In this document: one piece after another, positions 42,634 to 50,822 of the stretch
Numbering within the stretch: position 1 is the stretch's first letter
Layout: each line of letters opens with the position of its first letter
NCBI GenBank assembly: GCA_963696615.1
Contig: CAVOKU010000003.1
Coordinates: 372,001 to 436,000, forward strand
Source: Palsa-744 sp963696615
GTDB taxonomy: Bacteria; Actinomycetota; Thermoleophilia; Solirubrobacterales; Solirubrobacteraceae
Direction: 5' to 3'
Length of the DNA stretch: 64,000 nt
Program-made: the position numbers and the translations under genes
The notes under the pieces: generated by a model
Databases searched by the model: none
What the model was told of the DNA's origin: nothing
Seen by the model: the letters and a program-made list of their open reading frames with translations, nothing else

Positions 42634-44083
42634 CGCCAACGCTTGCCACGGTCGGCTGCTCCTCCGGCGTCGGGACCACGGGGTCGAGCGGCAACTCGAA
42701 CACGAACGTCGCCCCCTGGCCGGGCAGCGATTCGACGTACAGGCGGCCACCGTTGGCCTCGACGAAGCCGCGGGCGATCGCCAGGCCCAACCCGGAACCG
42801 CGATGTCCCCCCTGGGCGGTCCCCGCCCGGTAGAAGGGCTCGAACACGCGCTCCAGCTGGAGCGGGGGGATGCCCGGTCCGCGGTCGACGATCCGCACGA
42901 TCACGCGGTCGTTGGCACCCCCGTGGGTGCGCACGGCACGTGCCCGCACGGATACGGGGTGCCCGCCCGAGTGGCGGCGGGCGTTCTCCAGCACGTTGAC
43001 GAACGCGCGCTCCAGCTGGGCAGAGTCTGCCCGCACGAACGGCAGCTCCCGATCGATCGAGAGCGTGAAGTCCTCGGGCCTGGGGGTGAGCTCCTCCAGC
43101 GCGGCGGCCAGCACCTCGTCGATCGACATCCACGCCCGTTGCGGCTCCGCCACCCCGGCCTCCAGGCGCGACTGATCGAGCAGGTTCTCCACCAGGCGTG
43201 CCAGCCGACGGGTCTCCTGGTCGATCACCGAGGCGAGCTCCTCGCGCTCGGACTGGGAGAGATTGGGCAGGGCAACCGCCTCTCCCGCGGCGGCGATCGC
43301 CGTCAGGGGCGAGCGCAGGTCGTGGGAGACGGCACGCAGGACAGCTGTCTTGACGACGTCGGCGCGGCGCAGCGAGGCCGTCTCGACCACCTCCCCGAGC
43401 AGCGCCTCGCGCTCGAGCGCCGCACTGAGCAGCGCCTCCAGCGACGGCACCACGCGCTCCTGCAGCCGCCGCAGGCTCGACTCGGGCGTGTCGCGACCCA
43501 CCAACAGCGTGCCCAGGCGGCGGGTGCCTTCGCGCAGCGGAAACGCCACGCGCCGCTCGTCGCCTTCCTGCGCCTCCATCTCGATCGCCGCGGAGTGCAG
43601 GCCGAGGACCTGGGAGAGCCTCGCGGCCGCCGTCGGCAGCGCCTCGGCGAGGCTGTTGCCGCGCAGCAGCAGGCGTGCCATCTCGGCGGCGAGATCGGCC
43701 TCGACGCGCCGTTCCTGGGCCTCACGAGTGCGGGCACGGGTGACCTCTGCCACCGAGCTGGCGAGACCCGCGGCGAGCAAGAACGCAATCAGGGCGATCC
43801 AGTTGTTGGAGTCCCTGATCGTGAAGCGACCGATCGGAGGAAGGTGAAAGAAGTTGAACGCCGCCGCGCTCACCAGCGCCGTCAGCACACCCAGCCACGC
43901 GCCCCAGATGGCCGAGACCACGAGCACGGCGAGCAGATAGACGACGCCGAGCGACACCACCGGGGCAAGCTGCTTGAGCGGGTAGATCAGCAGCGTGCAC
44001 AGCGCCACGGTGGCCAGCGCGACGAGCACCCCCACCCGCCGCGGCGGGGGATCGCTGGCCAGCAGGAAGCCGAACGGACGCAT
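42623..44083 (-). CDS. kdpD: KdpD C-terminal membrane histidine kinase (DUF4118-HisKA-HATPase)
   Basis: A 486-residue sensor kinase equal to the C-terminal half of KdpD. Four tightly packed membrane helices (residues 16-110, DUF4118) are followed by a GAF-like segment, the HisKA dimerisation domain with the phospho-acceptor His254 in VSHDLRSPLTAI, and an ATPase domain with NVLENARRHS, IVDRGPGIP and GSGLGLAIARGF. It lacks the large N-terminal KdpD/Usp domains, which are a separate gene at 32916. It starts at ATG 44083 and overlaps kdpE. Confidence 0.93.
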   Translation of the reverse strand: MRPFGFLLASDPPPRRVGVLVALATVALCTLLIYPLKQLAPVVSLGVVYLLAVLVVSAIWGAWLGVLTALVSAAAFNFFHLPPIGRFTIRDSNNWIALIAFLLAAGLASSVAEVTRARTREAQERRVEADLAAEMARLLLRGNSLAEALPTAAARLSQVLGLHSAAIEMEAQEGDERRVAFPLREGTRRLGTLLVGRDTPESSLRRLQERVVPSLEALLSAALEREALLGEVVETASLRRADVVKTAVLRAVSHDLRSPLTAIAAAGEAVALPNLSQSEREELASVIDQETRRLARLVENLLDQSRLEAGVAEPQRAWMSIDEVLAAALEELTPRPEDFTLSIDRELPFVRADSAQLERAFVNVLENARRHSGGHPVSVRARAVRTHGGANDRVIVRIVDRGPGIPPLQLERVFEPFYRAGTAQGGHRGSGLGLAIARGFVEANGGRLYVESLPGQGATFVFELPLDPVVPTPEEQPTVASVGDDR

Positions 44084-44219
44084 CGTCTCTTCAGCCTAAG
44101 GGTTGGCGCGTACGACGCAGAGCCCGGATCCTCGCTCGCGGCGGCGGCTGTGTCCTCCGCCGCCCGGCGACACCCCGGCCGCCAAAGCGTCGGGGAGCTC
44201 CTCGCCGCGGCCTGTGGGC

Positions 44220-45194
44220 TCAGTCCATCACATCTCGCGTGCGAGGAGTCGAGCCGAAGCGCTCGTCGGAGCCGAAGCGTTCCTCGGTGCCCCGCTCGAC
44301 CCGCTCGCCGAGCTCCGTCAGCTTCCACGCCTTCGGACCGCCGCGGGATTTTCCCTTGTTCAGGTTCGCGACTACCCCAGCTCGCTCCAGCCGCGTCAGC
44401 AGCTTGGACACCTGCCCCTGGTCGACGATCCCCGCGCGCTCGGCGACCTCGCGGTTGCTGGCACCCGGATACCGGGCGATTGCGCTCAGCACCCGTCCGG
44501 TGCGGTAGGTGAGCCGCACACCGTAGTCATCGAAGTGCGACGGCGACCCTTCGGGTCCGCCCCCGCCGCGTCGGGGCGAAGGAGCTGGACGCAACAGTTC
44601 GCGTTTGGCCGCGCTCGGCCCCAGATAGGGGAGCACGATCAAACTCATCAGCGACCCGAACAGCTCGATCGTGGAGCGCTCGTCGGCAGGGCTCGCGTCC
44701 TGTGCGAGCAGGCGCGTCTGAATCACGGCGAGGACCGCCCCGACGACTCCCTCTGCGACGATCGGCGGCGGTTCGGCACGGCGGCTCGCCCGTTCCCAGC
44801 GGCCGCGGTCCACGACCTCACGCAGGACAGCCTGAGTCTCGACGCGACGGCGCATGAGCTCGGGCCCGTCGCTGAGCGAATGGACGATCAGCAGCCGCGC
44901 GAAGGCGGGCTCCTCGTCGAGGAAGCGCAGCCCCTCCGCGAGCGCGGCCCTGACCCCGTCGCGCCACCTGCTCTCGGATGTGTAGGCGCGCGTCATGCGG
45001 CCCTCGACCCGTTCGAGGCCAAGCTCGAACGCACCCACCAGGCAGGTTTCGACGTCGGGGAATCGCTCCTGCACAGCGCGACGCGAGACCCCCGCTCGAG
45101 CGGTCGCCTCGGCGACCGTGACCCCGGCGACGCCATGTTCGGCGACCAGGGCAGCCACAGCCTCGAGGATCTGTGTCCGCTGGATGTCCTCCAC
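44220..45194 (-). CDS. TetR-MarR fusion transcriptional regulator
   Basis: A 324-residue protein with two DNA-binding modules. Residues 1-50 are a TetR helix-turn-helix (ILEAVAALVAEHGVAGVTVAEATARAGVSRRAVQERF split as usual), followed by a TetR ligand/dimer domain to about 195. Residues about 225-310 form a MarR-type winged helix: TGRVLSAIARYPGASNREVA, DQGQVSKLLTRLERAG and a basic wing NKGKSRGGPKAWKLT. Such fusions occur in Thermoleophilia. It starts at GTG 45194 and is divergent from the coiled-coil peptidase gene. The regulated genes are unknown. Confidence 0.85.
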   Translation of the reverse strand: MEDIQRTQILEAVAALVAEHGVAGVTVAEATARAGVSRRAVQERFPDVETCLVGAFELGLERVEGRMTRAYTSESRWRDGVRAALAEGLRFLDEEPAFARLLIVHSLSDGPELMRRRVETQAVLREVVDRGRWERASRRAEPPPIVAEGVVGAVLAVIQTRLLAQDASPADERSTIELFGSLMSLIVLPYLGPSAAKRELLRPAPSPRRGGGGPEGSPSHFDDYGVRLTYRTGRVLSAIARYPGASNREVAERAGIVDQGQVSKLLTRLERAGVVANLNKGKSRGGPKAWKLTELGERVERGTEERFGSDERFGSTPRTRDVMD

Positions 45195-45256
45195 GTATCC
45201 CTTTCGTCCGCGGACACCCCAGGACGGTCAAACCCGCCGTCGAATCCCCGCCTCCG

Positions 45257-45285
45257 TTGACTCCTTGTCAGCTTGAGAGTAACAA
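45257..45285 (+). promoter_or_regulatory. Possible promoter of the coiled-coil peptidase gene
   Basis: TTGACT (45257-45262), a 17-bp spacer and TAACAA (45280-45285) form a reasonable -35/-10 pair in an AT-richer stretch, about 110 bp before the ATG at 45394. An in-frame ATG at 45310 could extend the N-terminus but would bury the signal peptide. Confidence 0.35.
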
Positions 45286-45393
45286 CGGAAGACATCTACT
45301 TAATGTCAGATGGAGTTAAGCGTGCAAGACCTCCTGCACCTGAAGGAAATCGCTTGTCTTCACGCGGGGATGGGGCTAGCTTGCGGCGTCGAC

Positions 45394-46500
45394 ATGCAGC
45401 TTCCTCGCGCAAAGACGTTGACAGCCGTGCTGGCGGGCGTGGCGCTCGTGGGCGGCACTGCCGCGAACGGCTCGAGCTCGGGCGCCCTGGAAGCTCGGAT
45501 CGCTGAATCCCAAGCCCGCGAAGGAGAGCTTCACGCTGGTATCGGGGCGGACACTCGCCAGATCGAGGGCTTCCAGGGCAACATCGATGACCTCAAGACG
45601 CGCCTGGACGCGCTCGAAGCTAGCCTCGCGGTCGAGCGCCGGGTGCTGATGAGCCTCAAGAGCCAGCTCCACGCGGCCAGGATGCGACTGTCGCAGCTGA
45701 AGGTCCAGCTCGAACATGACCGCCGGGTGCTGGTGGCGCAGGTGGTCGCCGCGTACGAGTCACCGCCTCCGGACATCGTCACCGTGATCCTCGAGGCCCA
45801 CGGCTTCGCCGACCTGATCGAGCGGATCGACGACCTCCATGCGATCTCGCGCGAGAACGCGTCGGCCACCACCGCGGTCGTCGAAGAGAAGCAGGCCGTC
45901 ACCACCCAGGCGGCCCGACTGGCGAGCCTGGAGAGCAGCCGCGCCAGAGAGACCCAGGCGGTCCTCGTCCAGCGCGACGAGGTGGACCAGCTGCATCTCG
46001 CACTCGTCAACCGTCAGCTGCAGTACGTCCGCGCCCGGGACCGCAAGAGCAGCGAGCTGGGCAGCCTCAGCTCGCACAAAAGCTCACTTGAACACGAGCT
46101 CTCGACGCTGCAGGCGCGAGAACTGGCGGCCTCGGGCAACGCGCTGGCCTACACCGGTCCGGTCAGCGGCTTCGGCTCCGCGCCGCAGGGTGAATACGGC
46201 TTCTTCCCGGCGCCCGGAACCGACTACAGCGTCGGCGAGGAGCCCACGCTGGCGTCCCACCTGAACGCGCTCGGCCTGGCGTTGCACCTGCACCTGATCG
46301 GCATCTCCGGCTACCGCTCCCCCCAGCATTCCGTCGAGGTTGGGGGCTTCGCCGACGATCCACACACGCGTGGCGAAGCCTCCGACACGCCCGGGGTCGA
46401 GGGGGTGCCGCAGGCCACGCTCGCACGGTTCGGCCTGATCCGTCCCTTCCCGGGCGCCGCCGAGGCCGATCACATCCAACTGCTGGGGAGTCGCTACTGA
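45394..46500 (+). CDS. Secreted coiled-coil protein with M15-type peptidase domain
   Basis: A 368-residue exported protein. A signal segment (KTLTAVLAGVALVGGTAA) is followed by a long alpha-helical coiled coil (about 30-245: LEARIAESQAREGEL, LKSQLHAARMRLSQLKVQLE, SSLEHELSTLQARE). The C-terminal domain holds GYRSPQHS, then HTRGEASD with His324 and Asp331, and ADHIQL with His360. HxxGxAxD plus a final His is the zinc signature of M15 (VanY/DD-carboxypeptidase) peptidases. It is probably a periplasmic cell-wall peptidase whose coiled coil contacts a divisome or FtsEX-like partner, as in NlpC/P60 proteins with similar layout. Confidence 0.8.
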   Translation: MQLPRAKTLTAVLAGVALVGGTAANGSSSGALEARIAESQAREGELHAGIGADTRQIEGFQGNIDDLKTRLDALEASLAVERRVLMSLKSQLHAARMRLSQLKVQLEHDRRVLVAQVVAAYESPPPDIVTVILEAHGFADLIERIDDLHAISRENASATTAVVEEKQAVTTQAARLASLESSRARETQAVLVQRDEVDQLHLALVNRQLQYVRARDRKSSELGSLSSHKSSLEHELSTLQARELAASGNALAYTGPVSGFGSAPQGEYGFFPAPGTDYSVGEEPTLASHLNALGLALHLHLIGISGYRSPQHSVEVGGFADDPHTRGEASDTPGVEGVPQATLARFGLIRPFPGAAEADHIQLLGSRY

Positions 46501-46506
46501 GCGACG

Positions 46507-46746
46507 CTAGCCGCCGATCACGCAGTGGTGTTCCCGCTCCAGCTTCTTGATGTAGGCCGTCACTTCCTTGGCCTGTTTCGTGGTCAGCGAGATCTTCGAG
46601 CCGAACCGGTGCTTGTACCAGCCGTCGTAGGTCTTCGCGCACCTGGCGCGTGACCAGTGCGAGCCGGCGACCGCCGCGGGTGTGACCACACCGGCGAGCG
46701 CGATCGAGGCCGTGGTGGCGAGGACGACGATGCGTGTGCGAATCAT
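46507..46746 (-). CDS. Small secreted protein, 79 aa
   Basis: A 79-residue protein with a signal peptide (VVLATTASIALAGVVTPAAVAG). The mature part has two Cys, in SRARCAKTYDGWYKH and EREHHCVIGG, that could form one disulfide across a short basic helix (TTKQAKEVTAYIKKLE). No family recognised. A GGGGAGCG ribosome site precedes the ATG at 46746. It converges with the M15 gene, 6 bp away. Confidence 0.75.
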   Translation of the reverse strand: MIRTRIVVLATTASIALAGVVTPAAVAGSHWSRARCAKTYDGWYKHRFGSKISLTTKQAKEVTAYIKKLEREHHCVIGG

Positions 46747-46817
46747 GTGGCGCTCCCCCTGCCTGTCCGTTGGTTGCGAGGGCAGGGAAGTGTAGTGAGC
46801 GGGGAACGTCCGCCTAG

Positions 46818-48083
46818 CTAGCCGCCGGTCGCGGCAGACGGGAGCCGAGCGGGGGCGCCGTAGGGGACGAGCGCGTCGGGCAGCTCGATCGAGCCGTCGG
46901 CCTGCTGGCCGTTCTCGAGCAGTGCCACGAGCGTACGGCCCACCGCCACGGCGGTGCCGTTGAGCGTGTGCAACGTCTCCGTGCCCCGCTCGCCGCGCAC
47001 CCGGATGTTCAGACGCCGCGCCTGGTAGTCGGTCGTGTTCGAACAGGAGGTCAGCTCCCGGTAGCGGGACTGGCTCGGCAGGTAGGCCTCGCAGTCGTAC
47101 TTCTTGGCCGCGGAGGCGCCGAGATCTCCCACCGCGATGTTCACCACCCGGTATGACAGCCCGAGCTCACCCAGGATCTCCTCCTCGATCGCAAGGATGC
47201 GCTCGTGCTCCTCGAGGGAGTCCGCCGGGGAGACGAAGCTGAACATCTCCACCTTGTCGAACTGGTGCACCCTGAAGATCCCACGGGTGTCCTTACCGGC
47301 CGCACCCGCCTCGCGACGAAAGCACGGCGAGAACCCTGCGTAGCGCAGCGGCAGCCGCTCGCGGTCGACGATCTCCTCCGCGTGCAGCGAGGCCAGCGCG
47401 ACCTCGGAGGTGCCGGTGAGATAGAGCTCGTCCGCGGGCACGGCGTAGATCTGCTGCTCGGTGTCGGGCAGGAAGCCCGTCCCATACAGCGCATGCTCGC
47501 GCACGAGCACCGGCGGCATCACCGGCTCGAAGCCCTGCCGGCGCAGCTTCTCGAGCACCCAGTGCACGAGCGCCAGCTCGACCAGCACGAGCTCTCCCCG
47601 CAGGAAGGCGAAGCGGGCGCCCGACAGCCGCGCCCCCCGCTCCATGTCGATCATCTCCCCCGCGAGCTCCAGGTGGTCGCGAACGGAGAAGTCGAACGCC
47701 GGCGGCTCGCCCACGGTCCGCACGAGCTCGTCCTCGGGACCAGAGGCCGCTGTCGGATCGGGCAGGTTGGGCAGCGGCGCGAGCGTCGCCTCGAGGCGCT
47801 GCTCGACCTCGCTCAGCTCCTTCTCGAGCTCCTTCGCCCGCCCGGCGACAGCGCGCATCGCCTCGATCTCGCGCTCACGCTCGCCCCCGTCTGCGGCCGC
47901 GCGGATACGCGTGTTGGCCTCGTTCTGCTCCGCCCGCAGCCCCTCGAGCTCCGGCAGCAGGACGCGACGCTTGGAGTCGAGCTCGATCACCTCGTCCAGC
48001 CGCGCAGCCGCCTCGTCGCCTCGCCGGGCAAGCGCCGTACGCACCGCCTCGGGGTCTCGTCTGATCAGCTTGAGGTCCAGCAC
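46818..48083 (-). CDS. serS: Seryl-tRNA synthetase
   Basis: A 421-residue class-II synthetase of normal length. The N-terminal coiled-coil arm (about 30-105) that grips the tRNA-Ser long arm is clear (AKELEKELSEVEQRLEATL). The active site has TGTSEVALASLHAEE, motif 2 in FRREAGAAGKDTRGIFRVHQF and motif 3 in LNGTAVAVGRTLVALLE. It attaches serine to tRNA-Ser (and tRNA-Sec). It begins at GTG 48083 with the conserved MLDLKLIRRDPE. It is downstream of the cytochrome gene by 21 bp. Confidence 0.97.
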   Translation of the reverse strand: MLDLKLIRRDPEAVRTALARRGDEAAARLDEVIELDSKRRVLLPELEGLRAEQNEANTRIRAAADGGEREREIEAMRAVAGRAKELEKELSEVEQRLEATLAPLPNLPDPTAASGPEDELVRTVGEPPAFDFSVRDHLELAGEMIDMERGARLSGARFAFLRGELVLVELALVHWVLEKLRRQGFEPVMPPVLVREHALYGTGFLPDTEQQIYAVPADELYLTGTSEVALASLHAEEIVDRERLPLRYAGFSPCFRREAGAAGKDTRGIFRVHQFDKVEMFSFVSPADSLEEHERILAIEEEILGELGLSYRVVNIAVGDLGASAAKKYDCEAYLPSQSRYRELTSCSNTTDYQARRLNIRVRGERGTETLHTLNGTAVAVGRTLVALLENGQQADGSIELPDALVPYGAPARLPSAATGG

Positions 48084-48104
48084 GCGGCGGACTCCCGAGC
48101 AGAT

Positions 48105-48512
48105 CTACTTCGTGGAGAGGTTGATCGGGGTCGACGGCTCCTTCTGCGCCTGCGAGCCCGAGTATTGAGCGAGGAACGCCGCCAGTTCCTTCGCGTCGTC
48201 CCCGACGACGATGTTCTCCGGCATGATCGCCCCGGAGAAGCCGCCGTTGCGGATCGCGTAGAGGACCTGTTCGGTGTTCTCCTTGCGGATGTTGAAGTTG
48301 GGGCCATTCGTCTTGAGGCGGTCCTTGATGCTCGTCGCCGAGCCCTCGGCTCCCACCACCGAGAGGGTGTGGCAACCCGAGCAGTGGTCACGGAACAGCA
48401 CCGCTCCGCGGTAGTAGGGGCTCGACTTGGGCACCTCGATGCCCTGCGAGCCGCACGCACCCAGGGCCGCGGCACACGCCAGCAGGACGATCGCTGTGAG
48501 GGCTGGCTTCAT
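48105..48512 (-). CDS. Lipoprotein cytochrome c
   Basis: A 135-residue protein with a lipoprotein signal (LLACAAALGAC, modified Cys20). The haem motif CSGCH (Cys44, Cys47, His48) and the distal ligand Met97 in GAIMPENIV define a class-I cytochrome c. It would be anchored on the outer face of the membrane and shuttle electrons between respiratory complexes; the complex I operon is nearby. Upstream is an AT-rich TATATAT (48522-48528), a possible -10, directly next to the 79-bp repeats. Confidence 0.9.
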   Translation of the reverse strand: MKPALTAIVLLACAAALGACGSQGIEVPKSSPYYRGAVLFRDHCSGCHTLSVVGAEGSATSIKDRLKTNGPNFNIRKENTEQVLYAIRNGGFSGAIMPENIVVGDDAKELAAFLAQYSGSQAQKEPSTPINLSTK

Positions 48513-48530
48513 TGCGGCGGGAATATATAG

Positions 48531-48777
48531 CTCCGCGGGGCCTCCAGCCCCGCGTCCGAGGAGAAGGGACTCCCTCCAGCCGCCCTTGACCGGGCCCACG
48601 GCCCTCCAGCTCCGCGGGGCCTCCAGCCCCGCGTCCGAGGAGAAGGGACTCCCTCCAGCCGCCCTTGACCGGGCCCGCGGCCCTCCAGCTCCGCGGGGCC
48701 TCCAGCCCCGCGTCCGAGGAGAAGGGACTCCCTCCAGCCGCCCTTGACCGGGCCCACGGCCCTCCAGCTCCGCGGGA
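48531..48777. repeat. Three 79-bp tandem repeats plus a partial fourth
   Basis: A 79-bp unit occurs at 48531-48609, 48610-48688 and 48689-48767, followed by nine bases of a fourth copy. Only one base differs between copies (the middle unit has CCCGCGG in place of CCCACGG). Each unit contains a perfect 8-bp hairpin, CGCGGGGC-CTCCA-GCCCCGCG (48534-48554 in the first), and a second GC-rich symmetric stretch. The array fills the whole 266-bp gap between two co-directional genes. Because 79 is not a multiple of three, a translated repeat would shift frame at every copy, so it is not a coding repeat. Confidence 0.95.
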
Positions 48778-48778
48778 C

Positions 48779-49276
48779 TCAGAACCCGTGGGCCGTCCCC
48801 GCCGCGCGAAGGGCGAGGAACACGACGACGAGGGCCGACAGGGTCATGATCCCCATCTCGCGAGCCAGGATCGCGGCGACGATCGTACGCTGATCGGCCT
48901 CCGGCAGCGCCCCGACGGCCTGGGCGTCGGGCAGGTTCCGTTGGTCGAGGATCGCCCGGGCCGAGGCGACTCGCAGCTGCTCTGCGACGAACGCGATCGC
49001 CAGCGGCAGCAGCGCGTAGAGGTAGAACAGGTGGTCGGTGGAGTACTTGCCGGCGATCGCCAGCGACCCGGCGATGATCGCCAGGGTGAGGGCCGAGCCC
49101 TGGCCCACCCGCAGCAGTACCCAGAACGCCCTCGCCGGCGCCCCCTCGGGGGGCTCGGCACGCTGCCAGCACCATGCTCCGAGGAGAGCCGCGGCGACAT
49201 TCAACACAGCCACCACGATCGCCGCCGCGACGACCGCCTGCGTCACGATTTCGAGCCGATCGTCACTATGTAACAC
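48779..49276 (-). CDS. Membrane protein with about four helices
   Basis: A 165-residue protein. Hydrophobic stretches near residues 14-36 (VVAAAIVVAVLNVAAALLGAW), 55-75, 82-100 and 145-160 suggest four helices. No signature motif is visible and no function can be given. It starts at GTG 49276, only 31 bp from the divergent nuoA start, and is upstream of the cytochrome gene on the same strand. A start a few codons further in is possible, since the nuo promoter overlaps this one. Confidence 0.7.
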   Translation of the reverse strand: MLHSDDRLEIVTQAVVAAAIVVAVLNVAAALLGAWCWQRAEPPEGAPARAFWVLLRVGQGSALTLAIIAGSLAIAGKYSTDHLFYLYALLPLAIAFVAEQLRVASARAILDQRNLPDAQAVGALPEADQRTIVAAILAREMGIMTLSALVVVFLALRAAGTAHGF

Positions 49277-49299
49277 ATTGCCACAAGCGGTGATATAAC
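49270..49299 (+). promoter_or_regulatory. Putative nuo operon promoter (leaderless)
   Basis: GTAACA (49270-49275) and TATAAC (49294-49299) are 18 bp apart. Transcription from this pair would begin at about 49306-49308, at or beside the GTG of nuoA, which has no ribosome site. A leaderless nuo mRNA is the simplest reading; leaderless starts are common in actinobacteria. Confidence 0.5.
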
Positions 49300-49307
49300 A
49301 GCGCCTC

Positions 49308-49664
49308 GTGCTGCGCAGCTATCTCCCCGCGATCGTGTTCCTCCTGCTCGGCGGGGGGGTGGGATTGGCGTTCGCGGTGCTGAACTCGGCGATCGGCCCG
49401 CGCCGGCGAGTGGCCCAGAAGCAGGATCCATACGAGTGCGGGCTGCCATCGGAGGTCAAGCGGGGGATGCGGTTCGGGATCAGCTTCTACCTGATCGCGA
49501 TGCTGTTCATCCTGTTCGACATAGAGGTCGTGTTCCTCTATCCGATCGCGATCGAGCTCCGCGCGTACGGAACCTACGCGCTCGCCGAGATCGTCACGTT
49601 CGTCGGACTGCTGTTCGTCGCGTTCGTGTACGTGTGGCGCAGGGGAGCACTCGAGTGGAGGTGA
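49308..49664 (+). CDS. nuoA: NADH-quinone oxidoreductase subunit A
   Basis: A 118-residue membrane subunit with three helices. QKQDPYECGLPSE and FYLIAMLFILFDIEVVFLYP are diagnostic. It starts at GTG 49308 without a visible ribosome site. NuoA is part of the membrane arm near the quinone channel. Its stop overlaps the nuoB GTG. Confidence 0.97.
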   Translation: MLRSYLPAIVFLLLGGGVGLAFAVLNSAIGPRRRVAQKQDPYECGLPSEVKRGMRFGISFYLIAMLFILFDIEVVFLYPIAIELRAYGTYALAEIVTFVGLLFVAFVYVWRRGALEWR

Positions 49665-50332
49665 AACGCGACCCGCTCGGGCCCGCCGGGGAGCGCGCGC
49701 GATCGGACCCCTACGGATCGGGCCCGCTGCGCGTGGAGCAACTGAATGCGCGCCAGATGCTGCGCGGAGGCGAGCTCGAGGGGCCCAACCAGTCCGCGCA
49801 GCTGGAGGGCTCAGATCTCGAGCGCCACGTACAGGAGCGCATCCTGACCACCACGATGGACCGGGCGGTGGCATGGGCCCGCTCGAACTCGTTCTTCCCC
49901 CTCGCCTTCGGGCTGGCGTGCTGCGCGATGGAGCAGTTTCACGCCGCCGGCCCACGCATGGACATCGCGCGGTTCGGCTTCGAGGCGTTCCGGGCCTCCC
50001 CCCGTCAGGCCGACCTGATCATCCTGGCGGGCCGGGTGTCGATCAAGATGGCGCCGATCATTCGCAGGCTCTACGACCAGATGCTGGAGCCCAAGTGGGC
50101 GATCTCGATGGGCGCGTGCTGCAGCTCGATGGGCGTGTTCAACAACTACGCGCTGGTGCCCGCGGACAAGTTCATCCCGATCGACGTGCACGTGCCGGGC
50201 TGCCCGCCCCGCCCCGAGGCGCTGATGCATGGGATCCTGAAGCTGCGCAAGCTCGTGCAGGACGACCCGGACAGGGGCTGGTGGGAGCGCTACGGCGCCG
50301 CCGGCACGGAGGAGACGGCGCCGGATGCCTGA
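49661..50332 (+). CDS. nuoB: NADH-quinone oxidoreductase subunit B
   Basis: About 223 residues. The ligands of the terminal N2 [4Fe-4S] cluster are in GLACCAMEQ, SMGACCSSMG and HVPGCPPRPEAL. An N-terminal extension of about 65 residues precedes the core (TTTMDRAVAWARSNSFFP). GTG 49661 overlaps the nuoA stop (GTGA); GTG 49655 is also possible. NuoB passes electrons to quinone at the junction of the two arms. Confidence 0.96.
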   Translation: MKRDPLGPAGERARSDPYGSGPLRVEQLNARQMLRGGELEGPNQSAQLEGSDLERHVQERILTTTMDRAVAWARSNSFFPLAFGLACCAMEQFHAAGPRMDIARFGFEAFRASPRQADLIILAGRVSIKMAPIIRRLYDQMLEPKWAISMGACCSSMGVFNNYALVPADKFIPIDVHVPGCPPRPEALMHGILKLRKLVQDDPDRGWWERYGAAGTEETAPDA

Positions 50333-50822
50333 CGCCACGGGCTTGGAGCTGCTGGCGGGGGAACTGGGTGACGCCGCGATCGAGACCGTGTACTTCCGCG
50401 ACCGCGCGACGGTCCTGATCGAGCCGGACCGGATCCGCTCGGTGCTCGGGCAGCTGCGGGAGCGGGGCTACGGGTTCCTGGCGAGCGTGCACGGCGTGGA
50501 TCACTACCCCGACGAGCCGCGACTGGGCGTGATCTACGAGCTGCTGGACATGAGCCGGGTCGACCGCATCGCCGTCAAGATCCGCGTCCCCACGGATGCT
50601 CCGATAGTCGAGTCGGTGACCGAGGACTGGCCCACCGCCGACCACCAGGAGCGCGAGATCTACGACATGTTCGGCGTGGTGTTCGAGGGCCATCCGGACC
50701 TGCGCCGGATACTGATGCCCGAGGACTACGAGGGCCATCCCCAGCGCCGTGACTTCCCGCTCGGCGGAGAACCTGTGATCTTCACCCGCGACGAGGCCAG
50801 CTGGCTGGAGTCGCGCGAGTGA
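50325..50822 (+). CDS. nuoC: NADH-quinone oxidoreductase subunit C
   Basis: A 165-residue subunit. The 30-kDa signature is WPTADHQEREIYDMFGVVFEGH split over 634-690 nt of its surroundings, followed by RRILMPEDYEGHPQRRDFP. It bridges NuoB and NuoD in the peripheral arm. It overlaps nuoB by 8 bp. Confidence 0.96.
   Translation: MPDATGLELLAGELGDAAIETVYFRDRATVLIEPDRIRSVLGQLRERGYGFLASVHGVDHYPDEPRLGVIYELLDMSRVDRIAVKIRVPTDAPIVESVTEDWPTADHQEREIYDMFGVVFEGHPDLRRILMPEDYEGHPQRRDFPLGGEPVIFTRDEASWLESRE

Noticed and set aside
48531..48777. CRISPR array
   Set aside because: Units are contiguous 79-bp copies with no unique spacers and there are no cas genes.
49258..49275. A third Kdp-type operator (GATCGTCAC) at the nuo promoter
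   Set aside because: Only the first nine bases match and the second half-site is missing; GATCGTCAC also occurs inside coding sequence, so it is likely chance.
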